Positions 1 to 5,873 of a stretch of DNA of 7,096 nucleotides are shown piece by piece (position 1 is the stretch's first letter; every line of letters starts with the position of its first letter). The stretch spans positions 1 through 7,096 of the forward strand of contig JAZUKH010000226.1 in assembly GCA_045643185.1 (NCBI GenBank), in the 5' to 3' direction. The notes under the pieces were generated by a model. It was not told the origin of the DNA. It saw only the letters and a program-made list of their open reading frames with translations, and searched no databases. This DNA is from RGIG464 sp045643185 (GTDB lineage Bacteria; Myxococcota_A; Bradymonadia; UBA4248). Made by a program: the position numbers and the translations under genes.

Positions 1-46
1 CCAACTTAAGTTTACGATGATCTACCGTAACCGTTCCTGAAGTTGG
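1..46. repeat. Nested inverted repeat at the window's left edge
   Basis: The first seven bases, CCAACTT, are repeated inverted as AAGTTGG at 40-46. Inside them TTACG (12-16) pairs with CGTAA (26-30) around a nine-base loop. Together they could form a hairpin with internal loops. There is no T-run after it, so it is not a standard intrinsic terminator. It may continue to the left of the window, for example as the end of an upstream gene's 3' region. No coding region is supported here and no function can be assigned. Confidence 0.4.
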
Positions 47-48
47 TA

Positions 49-91
49 CGGCCGTGTGGCTTGTTTGAGCGAAGCGAGTTCCACACGGCCG
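49..91. repeat. Perfect 11-bp inverted repeat hairpin
   Basis: CGGCCGTGTGG (49-59) and CCACACGGCCG (81-91) are exact reverse complements around a 21-base loop. The loop contains GAGCGAAGCGAG (68-79), which reads the same backwards (a mirror repeat). The block 'TTTGAGCGAAGCGAGTT' resembles sequences I associate with dispersed extragenic repeats of proteobacteria, but that resemblance is from memory. It is the first of several adjacent hairpins, which together look like a repetitive extragenic element rather than a gene. Confidence 0.6.
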
Positions 92-97
92 ACAAAA

Positions 98-182
98 GAG
101 CGCTCGGGGGTTGCAAGGGGGACGGTAGAGACGTGCGGCCCGCGCGTCTCTCCGTCCCCCTGCGCACCGCAGGCCCAGCCTG
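98..182. repeat. GC-rich hairpin cluster with overlapping, mutually exclusive stems
   Basis: GGGGGACGG plus AGAGACG (117-125 and 127-133, with T126 bulged) pair with CGTCTCT plus CCGTCCCCC (145-151 and 152-160). This gives a 16-bp stem, with three further inner pairs (135-137 with 141-143). The 3' edge of this stem is reused by a second hairpin, CCTGCG (159-164) with CGCAGG (168-173), which is in turn reused by a third, CAGGC (170-174) with GCCTG (178-182). GAGCGCTC (98-105) is a perfect 8-base palindrome. The stem lacks a T-run, so it is not a canonical terminator. It could be a dispersed extragenic repeat, a 3'-end stabiliser for an upstream transcript, or a structured RNA. Confidence 0.55.
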
Positions 183-250
183 CTCCAAAACAAAATGTTC
201 AAAAATAAACAAACTAAAACAAATTATGATCCTTGGCTGAATCATATCAA

Positions 251-266
251 CGGGAATAATCTCCCG
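251..266. promoter_or_regulatory. Small inverted repeat upstream of the promoter, possible operator
   Basis: CGGGA (251-255) and TCCCG (262-266) are inverted around six bases, about ten bases upstream of the candidate -35 element. The position suits a regulator binding site, but a 5-bp arm is short and could be chance. Confidence 0.2.
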
Positions 267-276
267 CGCTCAAGTG

Positions 277-306
277 TTGTCCTGACGCGTCGCGTTATGC
301 TACAAT
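277..306 (+). promoter_or_regulatory. Candidate sigma70-type promoter for the small helical protein gene
   Basis: TACAAT at 301-306 is one base from the TATAAT consensus and is preceded by TG at 298-299 in the extended -10 position. TTGTCC at 277-282 matches the first three bases of the -35 consensus with an 18-base spacer. Transcription would start near 313, giving a leader of about 64 bases. The extended -10 is the strongest part of the call. It fits a single-gene unit that ends at the terminator at 721-760. Confidence 0.45.
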
Positions 307-315
307 GTAACAACA

Positions 316-340
316 GCGATGACGAGTTTTGTCCCATCGC
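316..340 (+). promoter_or_regulatory. 5' leader hairpin near the predicted transcript start
   Basis: GCGATG (316-321) and CATCGC (335-340) form a perfect 6-bp stem around 13 bases. If the promoter at 277-306 is real, this hairpin lies almost at the 5' end of the transcript, where such stems often protect mRNA from decay. This is a positional inference. Confidence 0.25.
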
Positions 341-376
341 AATTCATCCTACATCAATCAATAAAGGAGTCCTCTC

Positions 377-688
377 ATGAAACAACAGATTACGGCGCTT
401 ATGGATACGATTTTGACCAAAGGTATGGCTATTGTCGAAAGTGAAAAATGTCAGCAGCTTCTGTCCTCACCGCAGGCTCAGAAAGCCATGGATCTTGGCA
501 TCTCCGCGCTGACCAAAGTCAACGAGATCAAAGAAGCCGCCAAGTCGAAAATCGCAGCTAACCTCGGTCTGGCTACCCAGAAAGACCTGGATGCCCTTCG
601 CGAATCCCTCAACAAAGTTGAAGAAAAAGTTGGCGTGAGCGATGACGCTGCTGCCATCGCCGCTGATAACAATAACGACGCGGAATAA
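377..688 (+). CDS. Small helical coiled-coil protein, phasin-like (103 aa)
   Basis: Encodes a 103-residue soluble protein that looks almost entirely helical, with no signal peptide or membrane segment. The middle (about 35-60) is Ala/Lys-rich and amphipathic. Residues about 65-86 contain a 'LGLATQKDLDALRESLNKVE' stretch. A Leu-rich lead-in, a T-x-x-D-L-D-A-L turn and a heptad-patterned helix of this kind are typical of the C-terminal coiled coil of phasins and PHA-synthesis-regulator-like proteins. The tail is acidic and low-complexity (Asp, Ala, Asn). The start is firm: AAAGGAG at 363-369 lies seven bases before the ATG. The gene has its own candidate promoter and a strong terminator, so it is probably a one-gene, well-expressed unit. 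Polyhydroxyalkanoate-granule binding is only suggested, since no PHA synthase is nearby; it could be another small oligomerising coiled-coil protein. The gene call is confident, the function is not. Confidence 0.85.
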   Translation: MKQQITALMDTILTKGMAIVESEKCQQLLSSPQAQKAMDLGISALTKVNEIKEAAKSKIAANLGLATQKDLDALRESLNKVEEKVGVSDDAAAIAADNNNDAE

Positions 689-720
689 TCAACTTTTTGC
701 CCGTGAGCGTTCAATGACTT

Positions 721-760
721 AAAACCCGAAAGGCTCAAAATTGCCTTTCGGGTTTTTTTT
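721..760 (+). terminator. Strong intrinsic terminator
   Basis: AAAACCCGAAAGGC (721-734) pairs perfectly with GCCTTTCGGGTTTT (743-756) around an eight-base loop, and the 3' arm runs into a continuous tract of eight T residues (753-760). It lies 32 bases after the stop of the small helical protein gene and separates it from the AsmA-GT51 gene. The short A-run on the 5' side could give weak termination on the other strand, but no opposing gene is present. Confidence 0.93.
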
Positions 761-813
761 GAGCCTTACTGTTTAATGACTAGCCAACCAATCAACGCCA
801 GCTCCGTCTGAGC

Positions 814-3800
814 ATGGCCACAAATGGATCGAAAATGTCCCGAAAAACCGTCGTTCTCATCATCGTGATTGCGCTTTGCGTCCTCGTGACAGCTGGCGCC
901 GTCACATGGTTCGTCGTTGTGCCCAACATCGTTGACGCCAAACTGGATGACGCCTTCAAAAAACTCCAAACCAAAACAGAGCGCCATCTTGAGATCGCAA
1001 ACGTGTCGCTAAAATCACCACGACACATAACCCTGACGGATATCGGCATCTCCGAACCGAACGACCCGCAAAACCAAGCCATCACCATCGACCAGGTCGA
1101 TCTTAAGTTGGCAAACATTCCCGGGCTAGGTGACCTGCGACTGAGTGAGATCAACGTCGGTGACGTGAGCGTCCACGTCACGCGCGATAACGACAAGACG
1201 AATTTTGACGACATCATTCAGGCACTCAGACCCAAAAACAAAGCTGACAACGACAACGACAGCGAAAACGACGAAACGAGCGAACCACCAGCTTGGAAGA
1301 AATACATCACGCCCTATCCTGACGTGACGCTTAACCAGGTTCAGATCACGATGCCCGAGCTGGCTCTGACGCCATCCCTCGCCGTGACAGGCGTGGCCGC
1401 CAAAGACATTCAGATCACCTGGGACGAAGTCGACGGCGAAAACATGCTCGTCATGCATGCCAAAGCAGCGACCGCGTTGCGCGAAAACGGCACTGAAACA
1501 ACCTACCAGACGTCGATTCGAGCCAATGTCGTGAATGCCCAGAACGGCACGATCGAATTGTCACTTCCCAAATCCACGGATGATGAACTCCCAGACGTGT
1601 TTAGCCCGGGCAACTTCACGGTAAACGCCCAAAAAGTCGTCTACACGCTGCCGACCACGTTTGAGATCATACAACCCGTGCTCAAACATGGTGAAACGTC
1701 CATCTTTGAAGCACGAAACGCACGCATTCGACTGATGAGCATGCCGCCCCAAAAAGTCAGCGGCATCTGGATCAAGGAATTTGAACTCACGAACCCCGCG
1801 ATCCACGCAGAATTCACCGATGACGGCAACGATTTTACCGACCTAATGACGACGCTCCGTTCGACTTTGTCAAAACAGGCGCCCAAAATTCAAAAAGCCG
1901 ATGCGCAACCCCAAGACGGTGAGGGCGATACCGAACTTGCTCAAAACGCCGAAACCGAGATCGTCCCCGAACAAACTGCGCCCAAACCAGCCTCAAAAAA
2001 CCTTCGTGATTACTACTTTGCCCAACGCTTTTTTGTGAACGACGGCTCGATCATTCTGCACGATGCGCGCCAAAACCCGCGTGGTGACATTCACATCGAC
2101 CAGATCACGCTCGAATCGGGCTACCGCAGCATTCGCAAACTCGTAGATTTCAACATCGTGGCGACGACCAGTGCCCCGTTCGATACCAACATCGCCCTCA
2201 AAGGCGAATACGGTTTGAAAAGCGAACAACTGAGCGCCAACGTCGATCTCAGGCAGTTCCGCAGCAACGCGTCGACCTTGACGATGCAGCACGCGGTTCG
2301 TGCGTTGTTTAACATCACGCCCCCACCCGAACCGGAACCACCACGAGCGGCTGGCCCGACCCCGACCGACTTGCCCAACGGCATCTCGCGCCTGCCGGCT
2401 CGTCTGCCCAAACCGGCCCCCGTGCCCGTGCCGCCGCCCAAACTCTCAGCCGATCAACAAACGCCATTCGACCGAGTCATGCGCATCTTCGACTTCGACC
2501 AGACCGACATCACCGGGAATGCCTCGCTCAACGCCGACTTTAAGGCCAAAACCGCGACAGTCAACGCCGACTGGAAAACACGCGGCGTCGCCATTTTCTC
2601 ACCGATCATCAGCACCGAACCGTTCTCGCTCGACCACGAAGCTCACCTGGAAATCGGCTATAACGGCATCGAAAAGCCCGTCGTCGAGGTCAAAAAATTC
2701 GACATCACACGTGAACAGGCGACGATGAGCCTCACCGGAACGTTCGCACAAGAAACCACGACGCTCGACAAAGCGAAGCCCACCGAAAACAACACGTTTG
2801 ACACACTGGGTTACGACTTCACCCTCTCGTTGCCGTTGCAGGACGCCATGACGATCTTCAACGCCACGCCGCACGCACTGCGCACAGAGTTGGATGGCAT
2901 GACCGCGTCTGGGCAGATCGGCTTTGACCTGACCGTCAAAGGCAAACTGAGCGCCATCGACGAGACGCAGCACAAGTTCGTGCTGAACCAGACGCCTGAC
3001 TTCGCCATTCAACGTTGGCCGGCAAACCGCAACCTGACGGATCTCAATCACGGATTCCTTTACCACGTCAACGACCCGAACGCGGTCGAATCGCACGACA
3101 TCACCATTCCGCCCTCGATCTACCCGGTTTTGAGCGCCGACATCATTCAGCGCATTCCAAGCGCCATGTATGCCCCGGGCATCACGAATGAGAACATTCG
3201 AAGCCGTTTTCCAAACTGGGTCACCTTCGAAGACCTGAACCCGTGGCTCGTTCAGCTCATCACCACGACCGAAGACGGCAACTTCTTTACCCACGAAGGC
3301 TTCTCGCCCTTACAGATCAAGGCGGCACTCGCCAAAAACGTCAAACGCGGTGAATTCAATCGCGGCGCTTCGACGATCAGCATGCAACTCATCAAAAACC
3401 TCTTCTTCGAACGCCACAAAACGCTCGCACGAAAAGCCCAAGAAGCCCTCTACACATGGCTCATGGAGTCTTATCTTCACATTCCGAAACAGCGGATCAT
3501 GGAGATCTACTTCAACATCATTGAGTTTGGACCCGAACTCTATGGCATCGAAGAAGCCTCCAAATACTATTTTGGCAAACGCAGCGACGCCCTGACGCTC
3601 AACGAAGCCGCCTTTTTGATCGCGATCATTCCCGGACCGCGCAAAGGCGAGTCGTATCGTTCAAAAGGTGAGATCACGAGCTATTTGCAAAAAACCGTGG
3701 GTTTCTACATTCGCGAAATGTATCGCCGAAAATGCGCGCCCGAAACGATCAAGCAGATGCACGCGCGCTTTGCCAAAAAGAATCAGCCGGTGCCGTTTGA

Positions 3801-4026
3801 GCCATGTTGCCCGACCCAGGCTGATATTGAACTCATGCAGCAACAACCCATTAAATTCTATCTACCTGACCCGAGTGATCCGCTCAAATACGGCTATGAT
3901 CCGTCGCTCTATTATTCTGACGGTACGCCGATCTACCCAGTGCATCGTTCGTGCGGCTACAATGCCGAAGCGGCTCAGGACGCGATGGATGCGCTTAGCG
4001 CCATCTTTGAAGAATATAACGATTGA
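814..4026 (+). CDS. AsmA-like / GT51 peptidoglycan glycosyltransferase fusion protein (1070 aa)
   Basis: A predicted inner-membrane-anchored periplasmic protein. A basic N-terminus is followed by one transmembrane helix (about 13-37). Residues about 50-490 are beta-rich with AsmA/DUF748-like phrasing (repeated 'L.L.DI.I' strands), interrupted by an acidic Asp/Asn patch (about 142-157). A proline-rich hinge (about 500-545) precedes a second AsmA-like part (about 550-720). The C-terminal GT51 domain (about 795-960) polymerises lipid II into glycan strands. Its motifs are EDGNFFTHEG with catalytic E820, RGASTISMQLIKN (850-862), RKAQE with E877, and KQRIMEIYFN (892-901). There is no transpeptidase domain, so it should polymerise but not cross-link; the IPGPRK ending resembles monofunctional MtgA. 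About 110 unassigned residues follow, including a CC pair. The 814 start has no clear Shine-Dalgarno; Met8 (835) is the alternative, and a stop at 781 prevents extension. GT51 identity is very confident; the AsmA assignment is moderately so. Confidence 0.93.
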   Translation: MATNGSKMSRKTVVLIIVIALCVLVTAGAVTWFVVVPNIVDAKLDDAFKKLQTKTERHLEIANVSLKSPRHITLTDIGISEPNDPQNQAITIDQVDLKLANIPGLGDLRLSEINVGDVSVHVTRDNDKTNFDDIIQALRPKNKADNDNDSENDETSEPPAWKKYITPYPDVTLNQVQITMPELALTPSLAVTGVAAKDIQITWDEVDGENMLVMHAKAATALRENGTETTYQTSIRANVVNAQNGTIELSLPKSTDDELPDVFSPGNFTVNAQKVVYTLPTTFEIIQPVLKHGETSIFEARNARIRLMSMPPQKVSGIWIKEFELTNPAIHAEFTDDGNDFTDLMTTLRSTLSKQAPKIQKADAQPQDGEGDTELAQNAETEIVPEQTAPKPASKNLRDYYFAQRFFVNDGSIILHDARQNPRGDIHIDQITLESGYRSIRKLVDFNIVATTSAPFDTNIALKGEYGLKSEQLSANVDLRQFRSNASTLTMQHAVRALFNITPPPEPEPPRAAGPTPTDLPNGISRLPARLPKPAPVPVPPPKLSADQQTPFDRVMRIFDFDQTDITGNASLNADFKAKTATVNADWKTRGVAIFSPIISTEPFSLDHEAHLEIGYNGIEKPVVEVKKFDITREQATMSLTGTFAQETTTLDKAKPTENNTFDTLGYDFTLSLPLQDAMTIFNATPHALRTELDGMTASGQIGFDLTVKGKLSAIDETQHKFVLNQTPDFAIQRWPANRNLTDLNHGFLYHVNDPNAVESHDITIPPSIYPVLSADIIQRIPSAMYAPGITNENIRSRFPNWVTFEDLNPWLVQLITTTEDGNFFTHEGFSPLQIKAALAKNVKRGEFNRGASTISMQLIKNLFFERHKTLARKAQEALYTWLMESYLHIPKQRIMEIYFNIIEFGPELYGIEEASKYYFGKRSDALTLNEAAFLIAIIPGPRKGESYRSKGEITSYLQKTVGFYIREMYRRKCAPETIKQMHARFAKKNQPVPFEPCCPTQADIELMQQQPIKFYLPDPSDPLKYGYDPSLYYSDGTPIYPVHRSCGYNAEAAQDAMDALSAIFEEYND

Positions 4027-4033
4027 TACATAA

Positions 4034-4103
4034 AGCGGCGAAAGACCGCTGAGTAAGTAACCGTGCCCAACGCGTGACAGCTCGTGGCGAACAACGTCAC
4101 GCG
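4034..4103. repeat. Two inverted repeats downstream of the AsmA-GT51 gene
   Basis: AGCGG (4034-4038) pairs with CCGCT (4046-4050) just after the stop codon. A stronger perfect 8-bp inverted repeat, CGCGTGAC (4071-4078) with GTCACGCG (4096-4103), follows around 17 bases. Neither is followed by a T-run, so an intrinsic terminator is not supported. They could be weak 3'-end structures or, for the 8-bp repeat, a regulator site ahead of the next operon. Confidence 0.35.
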
Positions 4104-4134
4104 AGCACGACTACGCCCTCGCCCCTCCTTTCTC

Positions 4135-4173
4135 TTGACACGCCCGCCTAAACTGGCTCGCGGGTCTTCTAAT
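4135..4173 (+). promoter_or_regulatory. Possible promoter region for the BtpA-queE operon
   Basis: A perfect -35 hexamer TTGACA lies at 4135-4140 and a near-consensus -10, TCTAAT, at 4168-4173. The 27-base spacer is far too long for one standard promoter. Either one of the two is used with a poor partner or neither is. A promoter is expected in this gap because the 195-base spacing and the new operon imply one, but the exact elements are uncertain. Confidence 0.25.
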
Positions 4174-4178
4174 CCGTA

Positions 4179-4195
4179 CTCAGTCTTTCACTGAG
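4179..4195. repeat. Small hairpin in the leader of the BtpA-family gene
   Basis: CTCAGT (4179-4184) and ACTGAG (4190-4195) are exact reverse complements around a five-base loop, 26 bases ahead of the ATG and just upstream of the ribosome binding site (AAAGGA, 4209-4214). It could be an operator or an mRNA leader hairpin; nothing here decides between them. Confidence 0.35.
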
Positions 4196-4221
4196 AAGCT
4201 TTCGTCATAAAGGAATTTTCG

Positions 4222-5019
4222 ATGAAACTGTTTGATAATCAAAAAAACCGCTGCGCTTTGATCGGCATGATCCACCTGGGTGCCCTGCCTGGCACGCCTG
4301 GCAGCTGCAAATCGGTCAACCAGATCCTTGACGACGCCATGTTTGACGCAGAAGCCCTGGTTAAAGGTGGTTGTGACGCACTTTTGGTCGAAAACATGGC
4401 CGACCTGCCCTACCTGAATGGTCACGTTGGCCCCGAGATCGTCGCCTGCATGACGATGGCGGTCGACCACGTGGTTCGCAACTTCGACTTACCCGTCGGC
4501 ATTCAGGTGCTTGCGGGTGCCAACTGTGAAGCCATGGCCATCGCGTCCTGCGCCGGAGCCAGTTTCATTCGCGCCGAGTGTTTTGCTTACGCACACATTG
4601 CCGACGAAGGCATGATGAACGCCTCGGCTGCCGAAGTGCTGCGTCTGCGCAAATTGCTTGGTTCGAGCGTCAAAGTTTGGGCCGACGTTCAGAAAAAACA
4701 CTCGTGCCACGTCATCACGAGCGACACGACGCTCGAAAATCTCGCCCACGGCTTTGAATTCTGTGGAGCGGATGCGCTCATCGTCACCGGCGTTTCGACC
4801 GGCTGTGCTGCCAACATCGCTGATATCGACAAAGCCAAAGTCGCCGGCCTGCCCGTCGTCATTGGCTCCGGCATCGATGTCTCGAACATCGCCGATTTCG
4901 GAAAAAAAGCCGATGGTCTCATCGTCGGCAGCTGGCTCAAAAAAGACGGCTTCTGGCGCAATCCCGTCGACCAGACGCGCGTTCGCGCACTCGCTGATGA
5001 ACTCGACAAGATCGGTTAG
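4222..5019 (+). CDS. BtpA/SgcQ family TIM-barrel protein (265 aa)
   Basis: A full-length BtpA/SgcQ family member (PF03437), predicted to be a cytoplasmic TIM-barrel protein. Family landmarks appear in order: GMIHLGALPGTPG (15-27), ALLVENMADLPY (53-64), ADVQKKHS (154-161), VTGVSTG (188-194), GSGIDVSNI (215-223) and DGLIVGSWLKKDG (231-243), the last two resembling a phosphate-binding end of a barrel. Family knowledge is thin and mixed: cyanobacterial BtpA affects photosystem I accumulation, and E. coli SgcQ is annotated as a putative nucleosidase. A photosystem role is unlikely here, as nothing photosynthetic is nearby. AAAGGA at 4209-4214 supports the ATG. Only five bases separate its stop from queE, so the two are surely co-transcribed, which makes a role in nucleobase or nucleoside metabolism worth considering. 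Family assignment is confident; function is open. Confidence 0.93.
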   Translation: MKLFDNQKNRCALIGMIHLGALPGTPGSCKSVNQILDDAMFDAEALVKGGCDALLVENMADLPYLNGHVGPEIVACMTMAVDHVVRNFDLPVGIQVLAGANCEAMAIASCAGASFIRAECFAYAHIADEGMMNASAAEVLRLRKLLGSSVKVWADVQKKHSCHVITSDTTLENLAHGFEFCGADALIVTGVSTGCAANIADIDKAKVAGLPVVIGSGIDVSNIADFGKKADGLIVGSWLKKDGFWRNPVDQTRVRALADELDKIG

Positions 5020-5024
5020 TTCCC

Positions 5025-5669
5025 ATGCGTATTTCCGAGATCTTTTATTCCATCCAGGGCGAATCCACGTTTGCGGGCGTGCCATGTCTGTTCGTGCGCG
5101 TCACCGGTTGCAACCTGCGTTGCCGCTGGTGCGACACGTCTTATGCCTTTGACGGCGGTCAAAACCTGTCAGTCGACGAAATTTTGGCAAAACTTGCGAC
5201 CTACTCGTGCAAGACCGTCGAGCTCACAGGCGGCGAACCCATGTGTCAGCGCGACGAAGCCATCGAACTCATGCAACGACTGGTCGAGCGCGGATACACG
5301 GTCCTGCTTGAGACCAATGGCTCGCTCAAACTCAGCGATGTCCCCAACGCCGTTCATCGCATCATCGACCTCAAACCACCGATGAGCGCACAGACTCACA
5401 ACGAAGCCATCTGGCGCGAATACGCTCAGGACTGGCGCGACACCGACGAAGTCAAATGCGTCGTCTGTGGACGCGAAGACTTCGACTGGTGCCTCGAAAT
5501 ACTCCGACAATACGGCGCGCTCGGACGCGTCACCGTCCATTTCTCGCCCGTCTGGGGCGAGTGTGAGACGCAAGACCTCGTCAAATGGATCTGTGATGCT
5601 AACGAGCCGATTCGACTCAATTTCCAGATCCACAAAGTCATTTGGGATCCAAACGCACGTGGCGTCTAA
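5025..5669 (+). CDS. queE: 7-carboxy-7-deazaguanine synthase QueE
   Basis: Radical SAM enzyme that converts 6-carboxy-5,6,7,8-tetrahydropterin into 7-carboxy-7-deazaguanine, the ring contraction in preQ0/queuosine synthesis, in the cytoplasm. The N-terminal FYSIQGES (7-14) is a QueE hallmark. The 4Fe-4S cluster motif CX3CX2C is present at C29, C33 and C36 (GCNLRCRWCDT). It is followed by the SAM-binding TGGEP (68-72), ETNG (96-99) and DLKPP (115-119). At 214 residues it is normal size, so it appears intact. There is no good Shine-Dalgarno before the ATG, which lies five bases after the BtpA-family stop; translation is therefore probably coupled to that gene. Its substrate is the product of QueD, encoded at 5942-6304 beyond the structured gap. 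Confidence 0.97.
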   Translation: MRISEIFYSIQGESTFAGVPCLFVRVTGCNLRCRWCDTSYAFDGGQNLSVDEILAKLATYSCKTVELTGGEPMCQRDEAIELMQRLVERGYTVLLETNGSLKLSDVPNAVHRIIDLKPPMSAQTHNEAIWREYAQDWRDTDEVKCVVCGREDFDWCLEILRQYGALGRVTVHFSPVWGECETQDLVKWICDANEPIRLNFQIHKVIWDPNARGV

Positions 5670-5689
5670 ACGCCAAAACGACGCGAAAA

Positions 5690-5720
5690 CTGCGATTTTT
5701 AACCCACAACCATTTCGCAG
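5690..5720. promoter_or_regulatory. Inverted repeat abutting the -10 element, possible operator
   Basis: CTGCGA (5690-5695) and TCGCAG (5715-5720) are exact reverse complements 19 bases apart. The right arm ends one base before the TATAAT at 5722-5727, so a protein bound here would block RNA polymerase. This placement suggests an operator for the promoter ahead of queD. The arms are only 6 bp, so chance is not excluded. Confidence 0.35.
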
Positions 5721-5727
5721 ATATAAT
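5698..5727 (+). promoter_or_regulatory. Candidate promoter for the queD operon
   Basis: TATAAT at 5722-5727 is a perfect -10 hexamer in otherwise GC-richer surroundings. TTTAAC at 5698-5703 is a weak -35 with an 18-base spacer. The transcript would begin near 5734 and carry a leader of roughly 208 bases before the queD ATG, containing the hairpins described at 5740-5873. If used, queD and the GlmU-like gene are controlled separately from queE. Confidence 0.5.
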
Positions 5728-5739
5728 GCTCAGTGTTTC

Positions 5740-5779
5740 GGCGAAGGAGTTTCTAAACAACGTGTGTTTGGGCTCCGCC
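5740..5779 (+). repeat. Interrupted hairpin at the start of the queD leader
   Basis: GGCG (5740-5743) can pair with CGCC (5776-5779), GAG (5747-5749) with CTC (5773-5775), and CTAAAC (5753-5758) with GTTTGG (5766-5771, one G-U pair), with AAG bulged. The outer stem would begin near the predicted transcript start. The structure is imperfect and was found by eye, so it is weaker than the next hairpin. Confidence 0.35.
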
Positions 5780-5792
5780 AGAAGAAGGGGTA

Positions 5793-5854
5793 GCGGCGTA
5801 TTTTTTCCATGATGACGCGTACATACTACGCGGCATCATGGAAAAAATAGCCGC
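5793..5854. repeat. Long near-perfect hairpin between queE and queD
   Basis: GCGGC (5793-5797) pairs with GCCGC (5850-5854). After one bulged G (5798), the 16-base TATTTTTTCCATGATG (5799-5814) pairs exactly with 5834-5849. After one A/G mismatch, CGCGTA (5816-5821) pairs with TACGCG (5827-5832), leaving a five-base loop. This makes 27 base pairs with one bulge and one mismatch, far beyond chance. No T-run follows it, so it is not an intrinsic terminator. It may be a small non-autonomous mobile element or extragenic repeat, or the core of a structured leader RNA. Confidence 0.85.
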
Positions 5855-5857
5855 GTA

Positions 5858-5873
5858 GGGGGAGGCTTCCCCC
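5858..5873. repeat. Short G/C hairpin following the long hairpin
   Basis: GGGGGA (5858-5863) and TCCCCC (5868-5873) form a perfect 6-bp stem with a GGCT tetraloop, only three bases after the long hairpin. A leader RNA could stack the two. The sequence then becomes unremarkable up to the queD ribosome binding site. Confidence 0.5.

Noticed and set aside
1..50. 3' end of a tRNA
   Set aside because: The nested stems do not fit a T-arm plus acceptor layout, and no GTTCGA-type loop or CCA end is present.
12..245. Open frames on both strands through the hairpin cluster (65-77 codons)
   Set aside because: The translations run through inverted repeats, are Arg/Pro-rich and lack a ribosome binding site. 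The region is better explained as structured non-coding DNA.
2599..3294. A 231-codon open frame on the - strand within the AsmA-GT51 gene
   Set aside because: It is antisense to a confident gene, with no recognisable domain or supported start.
4135..4173. A confident sigma70 promoter from TTGACA and TCTAAT
   Set aside because: The spacing is 27 bases, well outside the usual 16-19, so it is listed only as a low-confidence region.
5838..5858. Mini-ORF (ATG to TAG, six codons) in the right arm of the long hairpin
   Set aside because: It has no Shine-Dalgarno and arises from the AT-rich hairpin arm; the left arm read on the other strand gives nearly the same start.
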